A DNA stretch of 64,000 bases from NCBI RefSeq assembly GCF_003260275.1, contig NZ_QJHB01000007.1:124001-188000 (forward strand), written 5' to 3'. A program made the position numbers and the translations under genes. This DNA comes from Homoserinimonas sp. OAct 916 (GTDB lineage Bacteria > Actinomycetota > Actinomycetes > Actinomycetales > Microbacteriaceae). Below, piece by piece: positions 20,671-29,926 of the stretch (its first letter is position 1; the number at the start of each line of letters is the position of its first letter). The notes below the pieces were generated by a model, which was given only the letters and a program-made list of their open reading frames with translations, searched no databases and was not told the DNA's origin.

Positions 20671-21932
20671 ACCCCGCGCCGTACGACCTCTGCCGCTGTG
20701 TCGGCGGCGGTCCACGGGATGGTGGGGGCCTCTGCGGTGCCAGTGATGGTGACCGGTGCCGCAGCGGCGATCGCCGCGAGCTGCTTGCCCAGCTGCAATG
20801 CCAGCACCGCGTTGGCCGCGGAGTTGTTCAGGGCCACGACGACGGTGAGCCCGGACTCCGGATCAGTGAGCATTGACACCATGTACCCGGGGATGTCGCC
20901 TGTGGCCCCGAGCAGGGGGCCGGTCTTGTCGAGACCCAGACCCCAACCGTTGCCTTCCGGGGTCTTGTCGCTGAACGGGACGAGCTCCATCTGTTCCTGG
21001 TGCGCCTTGTCCGAGAGCACGGATCCGCGTGACAGGGCTTCCACAAAAGTCTTCGAGTCGTCAAGGGTGGAGATGACCCCTCCGGCGACTCCGAACATCG
21101 AATTCGACAGGCTGGTGACATTGGTCGGCGCATCGCAGATCGGGGCACCCTTGGCATCCACCTCGAAGGCGAGGCCCTCGGGGTGCTCGGTGGGGATCGA
21201 GAGGTCGTCAGCTGTCGGATAGGACGTGTTCGCCATTCCCAATGGTCCGAAGATGTATTCCTGATAGAGCTCCGGCCAGGTCTTCCCGGTGGCTGCCTTC
21301 AGCGCCATGCCGAGCAGGATGAACCCCGTGTTCGAGCTGGAGTACTTCGCTCCCGGCTCCCCGGTTCGATTGAGGGGCAAGCCCGAAGAAAGCAGTTCGA
21401 GCGGCGGCCAGATCCGTTCCGGATTGCTGACGAAGGCCTGCTTCAGCTGGGGCGTGTAATCGCCGATCCCGCTCGTGTTGTGGCACAACTGCCGAAACGT
21501 CATACCCTCGACACCCGGGGTGCCGGGCAGATACTTGTCGACGGTGTCGTCGATCGAAATGGTTCCCTGGTCGGCGACGGCCAGCATCACGGTGCACGTC
21601 ATGGCCCGCGTTGCGGTGCCGATCCGAAAGTGCATGTCGGTGGTCACAGGCTTGCCACCGGTGCGGTCGGTTGCGCCGATGCCCGCTTCCCACGTTCCTG
21701 CCCACGGCGCCCACACGCCGGCCACAGCCCCGGATGCCCCGGCCGCGGCGACCGCGTTCGAAACGGCATCCTCCATCTGCGTCACCGTCTCCGGGGAGAA
21801 TGCCCCGGCCGGCTTCGGTTTCGGGTCGGCGGCGGGTGCGTCACTCGCACTGCACGCGGACAGGCCCCCAATGAGTCCGGCGGCAAGCATCAACGACAGC
21901 AGCCGCGTGGATCTCCGGGTCGCTCTCCCCAT
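20643..21932 (-). CDS. Beta-lactamase-fold lipoprotein lacking catalytic residues
   Basis: A 429-aa lipoprotein (lipobox LSAC, Cys27) with the serine beta-lactamase/PBP4* fold (class C type). The active-site motifs are changed: where relatives have FRIGSVTK (SxxK), this has FRIGTATR, Thr106 and Arg109; the YSN motif reads SSN (199-201), although a Tyr lies two residues earlier; and the late HxG motif reads GATG, without the histidine. Surrounding structure (LCHNTSGIGDY, FGPLGMANTSYP, NGWGLGL, PGYMVSM) is well kept. It is therefore likely a peptidoglycan-related binding or scaffold protein rather than an enzyme. ATG 21932 puts the signal peptide at the N-terminus. Confidence 0.8.
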   Translation of the reverse strand: MGRATRRSTRLLSLMLAAGLIGGLSACSASDAPAADPKPKPAGAFSPETVTQMEDAVSNAVAAAGASGAVAGVWAPWAGTWEAGIGATDRTGGKPVTTDMHFRIGTATRAMTCTVMLAVADQGTISIDDTVDKYLPGTPGVEGMTFRQLCHNTSGIGDYTPQLKQAFVSNPERIWPPLELLSSGLPLNRTGEPGAKYSSSNTGFILLGMALKAATGKTWPELYQEYIFGPLGMANTSYPTADDLSIPTEHPEGLAFEVDAKGAPICDAPTNVTSLSNSMFGVAGGVISTLDDSKTFVEALSRGSVLSDKAHQEQMELVPFSDKTPEGNGWGLGLDKTGPLLGATGDIPGYMVSMLTDPESGLTVVVALNNSAANAVLALQLGKQLAAIAAAAPVTITGTAEAPTIPWTAADTAAEVVRRGVCQPGTDGG

Positions 21933-21987
21933 GCCTGCCCCACTCCTTGACTCAGTGCCACCATTGTGGCGCACAGAGGATTCTACG

Positions 21988-23256
21988 TCAGATGTCCCGG
22001 GGAAGTTCCATGAACCGCTTCACATCGCTGTCGATGATGATGTCGGCCGGCTTGATCGGCCGGGTCAGGTAGAGCCCGTCCAAGGTGGTCACACGACTGA
22101 GCGCCACGTAGGTCTGGCCGGGGCTGAAGACGCGTGAGCCGAGGTCCACGATCGCTTTGTCGTAGGTCTGCCCCTGCGACTTGTGAATGGTCACCGCCCA
22201 CGCCAGGCGCAGCGGAAATTGCGTGAACTCACCGATCACGTCTTTACTGAGCTTCTTTGTGGCCGGGGAGTAGCTGTATTTGTGCTTCTCCCAGATGACC
22301 GGATCCACTTCGTGCACATCGCCGTCGATCTCGACGAAGACCGATCCCCGGATCTTGGAGACACGCCCGATGGTGCCGTTCACCCAGCGCTGCTCCGAGT
22401 CGTTGCGCAGAAACATCACCTGTGCGCCGACCTTCAATTCGAGCACCTCGTCGGCCGGAAGAGCCCGCCCACCGAAGTCGCCACTCACCTCGGCCACCGA
22501 CTTCAGCGACCTTCCGGGGAGTTCTGCCAACGCCCTGACGTTGATGCGTGCCACCGCGTCGTTGCGGGTGGCCAGGGTGATCGTGCCATCTGTGGGGGCC
22601 GGGCGGGCGCCGGCCTCGTTGAGTCTGTGGGCGATCTCGGCGGTGACCACGCCGTGGCGAACCGCGGTGAGCATCGCCTTGAACTCATCATCGCGCTGGC
22701 GGTGGATCTCGGTCAACTCCACCACATTCAGTGGTGCGTCCTGCCAGACGAGGGCATCGAAGAACCACAGGGAGCGGTACCGGTCCGCATAGTAGGCACG
22801 CTCGTCGGGGCCACCGGGCACCGGCGCCAATTGGTAGGGATCCCCGAACAGGATCACCTGCACGCCGCCGAAAGGAATCTCCTTGCCCCGAGCCTTTCGC
22901 AGGCTGCGATCGATGGCATCCATCAAATCGGCGTGCACCATGGAGACCTCGTCGATCACCAGCGTGTCAATACTGTTCAAAAGGCTGCGCAGTTCCCGGG
23001 TCTGGTCGATCTCCTGGTCGGCGATCACCCCGATCGGCAGCCGAAAGAGCGAGTGGATGGTCTGGCCGCCCACATTCAGTGCGGCCACCCCGGTCGGCGC
23101 GCAGATCACGATCTGCTTCTCCGTGTTCCAGGCGAGGTGCCCCAACAGCGTGGACTTGCCGGTGCCCGCACGGCCGGTGACGAAGAAGTTGTCCCGCGAA
23201 TGCTCGATCCGGTCGTAGATGGCGGCCTGTTCGGGGGAGAGATTGGGCCGGGTCAT
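21988..23256 (-). CDS. Pif1/RecD-like DNA helicase (AAA ATPase)
   Basis: A 422-aa superfamily 1B helicase. Walker A GRAGTGKSTLL (residues 29-39), motif Ia CAPTGVAALNVGG, Walker B LVIDEVSMV, motif III LFGDPYQLAPV, and the C-terminal TIHKSQGQTYD plus YVALSRVTTLDGLYL motifs all match Pif1/RecD-type helicases. It is short and lacks accessory domains, so a 5'-3' helicase acting at forks or in repair is expected. ATG 23256 is favoured over 23283 because conserved sequence begins there. It is divergent from the next gene, with 51 bp between the starts. Confidence 0.88.
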   Translation of the reverse strand: MTRPNLSPEQAAIYDRIEHSRDNFFVTGRAGTGKSTLLGHLAWNTEKQIVICAPTGVAALNVGGQTIHSLFRLPIGVIADQEIDQTRELRSLLNSIDTLVIDEVSMVHADLMDAIDRSLRKARGKEIPFGGVQVILFGDPYQLAPVPGGPDERAYYADRYRSLWFFDALVWQDAPLNVVELTEIHRQRDDEFKAMLTAVRHGVVTAEIAHRLNEAGARPAPTDGTITLATRNDAVARINVRALAELPGRSLKSVAEVSGDFGGRALPADEVLELKVGAQVMFLRNDSEQRWVNGTIGRVSKIRGSVFVEIDGDVHEVDPVIWEKHKYSYSPATKKLSKDVIGEFTQFPLRLAWAVTIHKSQGQTYDKAIVDLGSRVFSPGQTYVALSRVTTLDGLYLTRPIKPADIIIDSDVKRFMELPRDI

Positions 23257-23307
23257 CCCGTTCACTTTACAGCGTCTACCCATAGGCCGCGCCCTAGGAT
23301 GAAGCCT

Positions 23308-24480
23308 ATGATCGACGACTCAGGCACGATTCCCGGCCCCGCCGTGAACCTCGTCTCGAGCCCCGAGCCGAACGGCGATGGTGATCCCGCCGAAGATGGT
23401 GCGGCCGAAGACAGTGCGGCGCCGCTCGATCCGACGCCCGACGTGGCCCGGCGATCCGGCGGCCTACTGGTTCCGCTCCTCGTCTGGACGATGGTGGCAG
23501 TGTTGCTCGCCCTTGCCGCCGCTGCGGCCGTTGGTTCGGTGAACCGCACCGTCTATGGCGCCGCCGATTTCGTGCACGAGTATCTGAATGCGCTCAACCG
23601 GCACGACGCCGATGCGGCCCTTGCGTTTCCGGGTGTCGACCTCAACCCCACCGAGGCGGTTGCGGCTGGGTTGCCGGCCGACGCCGCCCGGGTGCTGTTA
23701 CGCAGTTCAATGACGGCGAATATCCAAGAGATCGAGGTGGTCGGTGACGAGGTGTCGGCCGACGGCACCCATCTGGTCACGATGAGCTATCGACTGGATT
23801 CGTCGCAAGACCTTCGAACCAGCAGTTACCGAGTCGAAGCCACCGAACCCAGGCTCGGCCTGTTCAACACCTGGACCTTCACCACCAGCCCGCTGGCCGC
23901 GGTGAACCTCACGGTGCTGCACGAGAACATCTTTGAGGTGAACGGCCTCCTGCTCGACACCCGCACCACCCATCCCGAACAGCCCGCCGGTTTTCTGAGC
24001 GCCGCCGACTACCTGGTCTTCAGCCCCGGTCACTACACGTTCTCGCACGAATCGCGATTGCTGTCCGCGGCTCCCGTGTCGACAGTGGTGACTGAACCCG
24101 GGAGCACGACCGAGGTGGAAGTTGACGCCGCCGCAAACGACGAGTTCGTGAACGCCGTACAGGCCGAGGTGAACGAATATCTTGATGCCTGCGCCAAGCA
24201 AGAGGTGTTGCAGCCGGCCGGATGCCCGTTCGGCCACTTCATCGAGAACCGGCTGATCGGGTTGCCGTCCTGGAGCATCAGCACCTACCCGCCGGTGAGC
24301 CTCACCCCGGGTGAGCACCGCTGGGAGATGGACGCGACGGGTGGGCAGGCCCGTCTGCGCGGTGAGGTGCTGTCGCTCTTCGACGGAACGGTCAGCGAAC
24401 TCGATGCCACGATCGACTTCACGATCAGCCTCACCGCGTCCATTCGCCCGGACGGGTCGCTCGACATCCGGGTGGTGTGA
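23308..24480 (+). CDS. Membrane-anchored secreted protein of unknown function
   Basis: A 390-aa protein that I do not recognise. An acidic, Pro/Ala-rich cytoplasmic tail (residues 1-50) precedes one membrane helix (LLVPLLVWTMVAVLLALAAA, about 52-75), leaving some 310 residues outside. The outer part has a nuclear-transport-factor-2-like opening (ADFVHEYLNALNRHDADAALAF) and later beta-rich stretches, with two cysteines close together (CAKQEVLQPAGCPFG). ATG 23308 follows TAGGAT (23295-23300) by seven bases without a ribosome site, pointing to a leaderless transcript; an ATG at 23299 lies inside that box. The frame is open further upstream, but that is shadow of the helicase gene. Confidence 0.75.
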   Translation: MIDDSGTIPGPAVNLVSSPEPNGDGDPAEDGAAEDSAAPLDPTPDVARRSGGLLVPLLVWTMVAVLLALAAAAAVGSVNRTVYGAADFVHEYLNALNRHDADAALAFPGVDLNPTEAVAAGLPADAARVLLRSSMTANIQEIEVVGDEVSADGTHLVTMSYRLDSSQDLRTSSYRVEATEPRLGLFNTWTFTTSPLAAVNLTVLHENIFEVNGLLLDTRTTHPEQPAGFLSAADYLVFSPGHYTFSHESRLLSAAPVSTVVTEPGSTTEVEVDAAANDEFVNAVQAEVNEYLDACAKQEVLQPAGCPFGHFIENRLIGLPSWSISTYPPVSLTPGEHRWEMDATGGQARLRGEVLSLFDGTVSELDATIDFTISLTASIRPDGSLDIRVV

Positions 24481-24482
24481 GC

Positions 24483-24505
24483 CGCCGGCCTGAAACCAGC
24501 CGGCG
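24483..24505. terminator. Candidate bidirectional terminator
   Basis: A 7-bp stem CGCCGGC/GCCGGCG with a 9-base loop, just after the stop of the anchored protein and between it and the convergent CopD-CtaG gene. No T-run follows. Confidence 0.4.
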
Positions 24506-24577
24506 TCGGCACGTTGTCGTGGGCCAGATTGTGTGAACCTGTGACTCGAGCCGCCAGCAGCGGACGCCACGACAGCG

Positions 24578-26560
24578 TCAGCGGACCGGGGTGTTCTGAT
24601 CCCGCTCGGCCAGGCGAGCGAGTTGCTCGTTGTACGCCTTGAGCTCGGCGTCTTCGTTTCGATCTGCCCGTCGGTCGAGGCGCTTCGACTCCTTGGCATC
24701 GCTGCGACTCCACATCGCGACCACGATGATCGACAGGATCATCGTCGGAATCTCCCCCACACTCCAGGCGATACCACCCGCGTTCTGCTGGTCGATGATC
24801 GCACTGTCTCCCCAGGGTCTGCCCATCGCCCCATACCAGTCGGCGATCAGCAGTCCGGTTCCGTTCATCATGGCCACCCCGAACCAGGCGTGGAACGCCA
24901 TGGTGCCCACCAGGAGCATGACCCGGAACGGGTAGGAGAGCCTGTACGGCACGGGATCGATCCCGATGAGCGATTGCACGAAGAGATACCCGGCGAGAAG
25001 AAAGTGGATGATCATCCACTGATGGCCGATATGCGTCGACATCGCCCAGCGGAACAGCGGCGTGTAGTAGAACGCCCACAGCGAGCTCACGAAGATGACG
25101 GCTGCCACGATCGGGTTCGCCACGAAATTCGCGAAACGGGAGTGCACCGCCCACAGCACCCATTCCCGCACTCCCATGGAGCCGTCGGAACGTTTGGCCA
25201 CAGACCGCATGATCAGGGTCACCGGTGCCCCGGGGACCAACAGCACGGGTACCACCATGCCCAGCGCCATATGGCCCAGCATGTGACTGGACATGAGGTA
25301 CTTCTGGTACGCATTCACACCACCGTTGGTGATGTAGAAGAGCACGAGCAACCCGAGTATCCAGGAAATGGTGCGAAGAACCGGCCAATGGTCGCCCCTC
25401 GTCTTCATGCGTCGCACACCCAGCAGGTAGAAGAAGATTCCGAAGGCGCAGATGAGCATCCACGCGAGATCGAAGCGCCACTCGGTGAGGTACCGCATCG
25501 GGGTGAGTTCCGGCGGAAGTGGGTCACCGGTGAGCACCTGCGCGGCGGTGCGCGTCGGGCTCAGCTCCTGACTGATCGGTGTCTGCGTACGCGCCAGACC
25601 CGCTGCAATTCCTGTGGCAACCCCCATGAATGCCAGCTCCACCGTGACCAGCCACCAGAATGGTGAGCCGAGCGGTTTCTGGCTGCGCCGCATTGCGGCA
25701 ATGAAGTATTGGCGGTGGATGACACCGAAGAAGCCGAGCACGATGAGCACGCTCGACTTGGCGAGCACGAGCACACCGTAGGGGGTGAACAGGTTCGCCA
25801 GGACACCGACCCGCAGTTCGGCACTGACGAACCCGGAGATGGCGATGAGGATGAAACTCAGAAGTGCGATCGACGAATAGCGTTCGATGACGGGGATGAC
25901 CCGCTGGGCACCGAGTGACTTGCGGATGAGAATGAGCGTGAGCAGCCCACCGATCCAGGTCGCCGCGAAAACCAGATGCAGGCCGAGGCCCGTAACGGCC
26001 GCGTCGTGCCCCGAGGCACCGGCGGCATGGCCCTGCTCGGCCATCGGCCACAGGGAGAACAACGCCAAACCGGTCACGAAGGCGAGAGCGATCTGGTTGC
26101 GAACGGCAAAGCAGAGAACCGTCACGACCGCTGCGATCAGGGTGGTGGCCAGCCAGGCCTGACCGACCGCAATCTCGGTCAAGAACTGGCCGAACTTGGC
26201 GCCGAAGTCGTTGTCGAAGCTGAGCGCAACTCCCGAGATGTTCAGGAAGGTGAAGAACGCGACCGCGCCCGACGACACGGTGAAGAGCGCAGCCGAGCCC
26301 GCAGCGACATCGAGCGCCCGATCGAACTCGGGCTGCTTCGGGCTGAGTGCGAAACAGGCGAACACCAGGGCACCGATCGTGCCGGCGACGCCGAGGTTGA
26401 CCACGAGCTTGGCGATGGGCAGACCAAACCGCACCGCGGCGCCGGGATCTGCCAACAACTGTGCGTTGGCGGCACCGCCGAAAGCGAGGGCCCAGATGAG
26501 CGAGAGCACCGCAACCACAAGCAAGCCGGCGGGCGCGAGGATGCTGAGGACTCTGGGCAC
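24578..26560 (-). CDS. CopD-CtaG fusion, copper handling / cytochrome oxidase assembly
   Basis: A 660-aa membrane protein with about 15 hydrophobic segments. The N-terminal half (to about residue 330) resembles CopD (HAAGASGHDAAVTGLGLHLVFAATWIGGLLTL), and the C-terminal half is the Caa3-type CtaG domain (NGGVNAYQKYLMSSHMLGHMALGMVVPVLLVPGAPVTL; HIGHQWMIIHFLLAGYLF). Such fusions are common in actinobacteria and are thought to deliver copper to cytochrome c oxidase. Many membrane histidines and methionines fit metal transfer. The start is GTG 26560 with AAGG about seven bases upstream. It is transcribed alone. Confidence 0.88.
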   Translation of the reverse strand: MPRVLSILAPAGLLVVAVLSLIWALAFGGAANAQLLADPGAAVRFGLPIAKLVVNLGVAGTIGALVFACFALSPKQPEFDRALDVAAGSAALFTVSSGAVAFFTFLNISGVALSFDNDFGAKFGQFLTEIAVGQAWLATTLIAAVVTVLCFAVRNQIALAFVTGLALFSLWPMAEQGHAAGASGHDAAVTGLGLHLVFAATWIGGLLTLILIRKSLGAQRVIPVIERYSSIALLSFILIAISGFVSAELRVGVLANLFTPYGVLVLAKSSVLIVLGFFGVIHRQYFIAAMRRSQKPLGSPFWWLVTVELAFMGVATGIAAGLARTQTPISQELSPTRTAAQVLTGDPLPPELTPMRYLTEWRFDLAWMLICAFGIFFYLLGVRRMKTRGDHWPVLRTISWILGLLVLFYITNGGVNAYQKYLMSSHMLGHMALGMVVPVLLVPGAPVTLIMRSVAKRSDGSMGVREWVLWAVHSRFANFVANPIVAAVIFVSSLWAFYYTPLFRWAMSTHIGHQWMIIHFLLAGYLFVQSLIGIDPVPYRLSYPFRVMLLVGTMAFHAWFGVAMMNGTGLLIADWYGAMGRPWGDSAIIDQQNAGGIAWSVGEIPTMILSIIVVAMWSRSDAKESKRLDRRADRNEDAELKAYNEQLARLAERDQNTPVR

Positions 26561-26679
26561 TGATGAACCTTATCCTGCCTGGTTGGGCAAACACCGAGTG
26601 CTGGCATCCGCCCCCACTTCACTGCAATAGGGCGACACGGTGGGCGAAATTGTGCTCAGGACCGGCGGAGGGAACGAAA

Positions 26680-26713
26680 CAGGGGACCCCTGCCGTGAGG
26701 CGGGAATCCCCTG
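26680..26713 (-). terminator. Terminator after the HU gene
   Basis: On the minus strand CAGGGGA pairs with TCCCCTG around an inner stem, followed by TTTCGTT. It lies 52 bases past the HU stop codon. Confidence 0.6.
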
Positions 26714-26764
26714 CTGAGAACGTGAGTGGCCGAACAGGGCCACGCGCTCAATCCATGACGAAGA

Positions 26765-27052
26765 CTACTTGGCAGCTGCCTTGAGCTTCGAGCCGGCGCT
26801 GATCTTCACACCGTGACCGGCGGCGATCTGGATGGCCTCACCGGTCTGCGGGTTGCGACCGGTACGAGCGGCACGCGAGGTGCGCTCAACGGAGAGCCAG
26901 CCGGGGATGCTGACCTTGACGTCGTTCGAAACCGAATCGGCGAGCTTGTTGAACAGGGCATCGAACACGCTCGAAACCACGGCCTGGCTCTGCCCGGAAT
27001 CGGCAGCTACTGCGGCAACGAGCTCTGTCTTGTTGAGTGACTTGTCAGCCAT
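26765..27052 (-). CDS. HU-family DNA-binding protein
   Basis: A 95-aa nucleoid protein. It has the HU fold: helix pair MADKSLNKTELVAAVAADSG…VVSSVFDALFNKL, saddle strands VSIPGWLSVERTSRAARTGRNPQTGEAI, and the arm signature with Pro in RNPQTGE that kinks DNA. The long Lys/Ala tail of mycobacterial HupB is absent. GWLSVE replaces the usual GFGSFE, a small departure in the body. It stands between the ribosomal protein cluster and the CtaG gene. Confidence 0.93.
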   Translation of the reverse strand: MADKSLNKTELVAAVAADSGQSQAVVSSVFDALFNKLADSVSNDVKVSIPGWLSVERTSRAARTGRNPQTGEAIQIAAGHGVKISAGSKLKAAAK

Positions 27053-27155
27053 TGAGTGTCCTCCTCGGACGTTGTGCTGTTGATACAGCTATCTGCAGTG
27101 AACTTGAGACATGACTTCTTCTCAAGAACCGGCCGTGTCTCGGCCGTTGGTCAAT

Positions 27156-27461
27156 TTACCAGCTTGACTTGGTAATACCGGGCAACTCGCCCCGGTGCGC
27201 CATATCGCGGAAGCGTACCCGCGAAATGCCGAACTTGGTGAGCATACCGCGGGGACGACCGTCAACGGCGTCGCGGCTGCGCAGGCGAACCGGCGACGCG
27301 TTGCGCGGAAGCTTCTGCAGGCCGACGCGGGCCGCCTCGCGGGACTCGTCGGTGCCGTTCGGGTCGACGAGCGCCTTCTTCAGTTCGAGACGCTTCTCGG
27401 CGTAGCGGGCCACAATGACCTTGCGCTGCTCGTTACGTGCAATCTTGCTCTTCTTGGCCAT
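27156..27461 (-). CDS. rpsN: 30S ribosomal protein S14, zinc-free type
   Basis: A 101-aa S14 of the long, cysteine-free (C-) type; the zinc-binding form is about 61 aa with CxxC motifs. [14 protein letters not shown] and the [22 protein letters not shown]…[25 protein letters not shown] region are diagnostic. It is the last gene of the rpmB-rpmG-rpsN set; its ATG at 27461 is two bases past the L33 stop. In related bacteria this form replaces zinc S14 under zinc limitation through Zur; the nearby zinc/manganese transporter suits that. Confidence 0.96.
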   Translation of the reverse strand: MAKKSKIARNEQRKVIVARYAEKRLELKKALVDPNGTDESREAARVGLQKLPRNASPVRLRSRDAVDGRPRGMLTKFGISRVRFRDMAHRGELPGITKSSW

Positions 27462-27463
27462 GC

Positions 27464-27631
27464 TTAGCGCTCCTCGCGGAATTCGACGTGCTTGCGTACG
27501 ACGGGGTCGTACTTCTTCAACACGAGACGATCAGGGTTGTTGCGGCGGTTCTTCTTGGTCACGTAGGTGTACCCGGTGCCGGCGGTGGAACGAAGCTTGA
27601 TGATCGGACGAATGTCCTGTGCCTTGGCCAT
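27464..27631 (-). CDS. rpmG: 50S ribosomal protein L33, zinc-free type
   Basis: A 55-aa L33 beginning [20 protein letters not shown] and ending HVEFREER. The zinc ribbon cysteines are absent, so it is the C- form. The start ATG at 27631 overlaps the L28 stop (TAATG), coupling the two. The S14 gene follows two bases later. Confidence 0.96.
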   Translation of the reverse strand: MAKAQDIRPIIKLRSTAGTGYTYVTKKNRRNNPDRLVLKKYDPVVRKHVEFREER

Positions 27632-27867
27632 TAGATCTTCTCCCCACGAGCAAGTAGGTCCTTGACCACGGACTCGATTCCGCGGGCATCGATCGTCTTG
27701 ATGCCCTTCACCGAAAGCGTGAGCGTGACGTTGCGACGCAACGAAGGAACGAAATAGGTCTTCTTCTGCACGTTCGGGTCGAAACGCCGCTTGGTGCGGC
27801 GGTGCGAGTGCGAAATGCTGTGCCCGAAGCCTGGAACGGCCCCGGTCACCTGGCAGGTTGCTGCCAT
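27631..27867 (-). CDS. rpmB: 50S ribosomal protein L28
   Basis: A 78-aa L28: [39 protein letters not shown] with the SH..RRTKR..PN core. Only one cysteine remains of the two CxxC pairs of zinc-binding L28, so it is the C- type. I chose ATG 27867 (AAGGAG seven bases upstream) over a start 45 bases further out. It heads the L28-L33-S14 operon. Confidence 0.96.
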   Translation of the reverse strand: MAATCQVTGAVPGFGHSISHSHRRTKRRFDPNVQKKTYFVPSLRRNVTLTLSVKGIKTIDARGIESVVKDLLARGEKI

Positions 27868-28161
27868 GGACTTCTCCTTATTAGTTACCGTAGGGGAAAC
27901 TGCCCTACCCAAGATTTCTTGTCGGCGCGCACGAAACCATTCGATGATGAAGAAGGGAGTCTGCGCACAGGGCGAGTGTGGATACCACTCAGCCAGCGTT
28001 CAATGATATGCGTTGACGGAGTGCGCCGCAACCTGGTGGCACGGGGCCACTCCCGGTCAGAGCTGCCGGCACCGGTGAAACCTGCCGTCCGGCCCGGACG
28101 AGACGCCCGGATTGACAGCGGTATCAACCACTGGATCAAGGGTCTGCCCGGGTATCCCCGG

Positions 28162-29058
28162 CTAACGGGTGGTGCTCGCCGGAACACGAGGTGTCGTGCG
28201 CCTGACACCTCTGCGTGTTCTCACTGCCTGGATGACGCGGCAGACCACGTAGATCAGGAACGAGACCGTGGTCACGTAGGGACTGATCGGAATGGACGCG
28301 CCCAGCGCCAGCATGATGCCGCCGACCAGGGATACGACCGCGAAGATGACGCTCAACACCGGCACCAGCACGGGAGAGCTGGTCACGCGCATGGCCGCAG
28401 CGGCCGGCGTCACCAGGATGGAGAGCACCAGAAGCGCCCCGACGATCTGCACCGACACGGCGACGGCCAATCCGAGCAGCAATACGAAGACGACGGAGAG
28501 AACACCCGTGGGCACCCCGCGCGACGCCGCCACATTGGCGTCGACGCTCGCGAAGGTGAGTGGCCGCCAGATCAGCAGCAGCCCGATGATCACGATCACG
28601 GAGATCACCGCCAGCGAGCCGAGCTGTGGGTTGTCGACGGCCACTATCTGCCCGGTGAGCAGCCCGAACTTGTTAGCGGTGCGTCCCGGATACAAGGAGA
28701 GGGCGAGGATCCCGAGGCCGAGTCCGAACGGCATCAGTACGGCGATGATCGAGTTGCGATCGCGAGCCCGGGTGCCGAGCACCCCGATCAGGAGCGCGGC
28801 CACCAGGGAGCCGATCAGCGAGCCCTGCACCACTCCCACGCCGAACAGGAGGCCGGCCGCTGCGCCCGCAAACGACAGCTCACTGATGCCGTGAACTGCG
28901 AATGCCATATCCCGGCTCATCACGAAAACGCCGATCAAACCCCCCACGACCCCGAGGATCGCTCCGGCGATCAGGGAGTTCCGCAACAGACCCAGCAGCT
29001 CGGCATAATCCTGAAAGTTGAAGATCTGTGCCCAGAAGTCTGTCGATTCAAGGATCAT
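28162..29058 (-). CDS. Zinc/manganese ABC transporter permease (ZnuB/MntB type)
   Basis: A 298-aa permease of the ABC-3 family with about eight hydrophobic segments and the family stretch MAFAVHGISELSFAGAAAGLLFG, which carries the histidine and glutamate typical of metal permeases. It ends in a basic tail (RTRRGVRRTTPR). ATG 29058 overlaps the ATPase stop by ATGA. It is the last gene of the metal-uptake operon, and the 294 bp between it and L28 holds no other gene. Confidence 0.9.
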   Translation of the reverse strand: MILESTDFWAQIFNFQDYAELLGLLRNSLIAGAILGVVGGLIGVFVMSRDMAFAVHGISELSFAGAAAGLLFGVGVVQGSLIGSLVAALLIGVLGTRARDRNSIIAVLMPFGLGLGILALSLYPGRTANKFGLLTGQIVAVDNPQLGSLAVISVIVIIGLLLIWRPLTFASVDANVAASRGVPTGVLSVVFVLLLGLAVAVSVQIVGALLVLSILVTPAAAAMRVTSSPVLVPVLSVIFAVVSLVGGIMLALGASIPISPYVTTVSFLIYVVCRVIQAVRTRRGVRRTTPRVPASTTR

Positions 29059-29924
29059 CGGCCCATCACCGCCGGGTCGTCATCGTCGGTGTCACCATGC
29101 GCGTGGTGCACCTCATACGGATTGTCCGGGTGCGTGTGGGCCCCATCAGGTGTGCCCACGACGACCACCCGGTCGCCGGTGTGGATCACCTCGACCGGGG
29201 ACTGGTACAGCTCACTGAGCACCTCGGAATCGAGCACTTCGGTGGGGGTGCCGATGCGGAACTGGCCGCCCGCCAGGTACAGGATGCGGTCGACCATGCC
29301 CAGGATGGGATTGACGTCGTGCGTGACGAACAGCACGCCGAGGTTGCGCCGAGTGCGCTGGGCGTCTATCAACTCGGTGATCGAGCGCTGATGGCGCAGA
29401 TCGAGCGAGATCAATGGTTCGTCACAGAGCAGCACCTCCGGCTCGGCCGCTATCGCCTGCGCCACCCGAACCCGTTGTTGCTCGCCTCCGGAGAGTTGTG
29501 AAATGGGCACGTCGCCCAGTGCCGTTGCGCCCACGTCGGCGAGAAGCCTGTCGACTCGGTCACGTTTGCCGGCGCTCGGCCACGGAAACCCGAACCTGTG
29601 TCCATCGATGCCGAGCCCGACGAGATCGCGCGCACGCAGGGGGGTGCCGTCGTCGGCGAGTTTCTGCTGCGGAATGTATCCGATGCGGTGATTCCCGCGC
29701 CGAAGCGGTTGCCCCAGGACGTGGGCGCTCCCCGCGGTCAGTGGTTGCAGGCCGAGCAGAACCTTGAGCAGGCTGGTCTTTCCCGATCCGTTCGAGCCGA
29801 GAACGGCCACGAACTCACCGCGCGCGACATCGAGGTCGAGCCCGCTCCAAAGGGTGCGTCCGCCGAAGCGCAGGGTCGCATCGCGCAGTTGCACCACAGG
29901 AGTCGTGATCGTCGGTGGCTTCAT
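29055..29924 (-). CDS. Zinc/manganese ABC transporter ATPase (ZnuC/MntA type)
   Basis: A 289-aa ATPase. Walker A LGSNGSGKTSLLKVL, Q-loop IGYIPQQ, signature LSGGEQQRVRVAQAIA, Walker B VLLCDEPLISLDL and H-loop VTHDVN are present. The last 60 residues, rich in His, Asp and Glu (HTHPDNPYEVHHAHGDTDDDD), look like a metal-binding tail and support a metal substrate. ATG 29924 lies two bases after the stop of the binding protein. Confidence 0.92.
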   Translation of the reverse strand: MKPPTITTPVVQLRDATLRFGGRTLWSGLDLDVARGEFVAVLGSNGSGKTSLLKVLLGLQPLTAGSAHVLGQPLRRGNHRIGYIPQQKLADDGTPLRARDLVGLGIDGHRFGFPWPSAGKRDRVDRLLADVGATALGDVPISQLSGGEQQRVRVAQAIAAEPEVLLCDEPLISLDLRHQRSITELIDAQRTRRNLGVLFVTHDVNPILGMVDRILYLAGGQFRIGTPTEVLDSEVLSELYQSPVEVIHTGDRVVVVGTPDGAHTHPDNPYEVHHAHGDTDDDDPAVMGR

Positions 29925-29926
29925 GG

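Noticed and set aside
22183-23307. Upstream extension of the 23308 gene by 375 codons
   Set aside because: Overlaps the helicase gene on the other strand; a leaderless start at 23308 with the membrane helix near the N-terminus is more credible.
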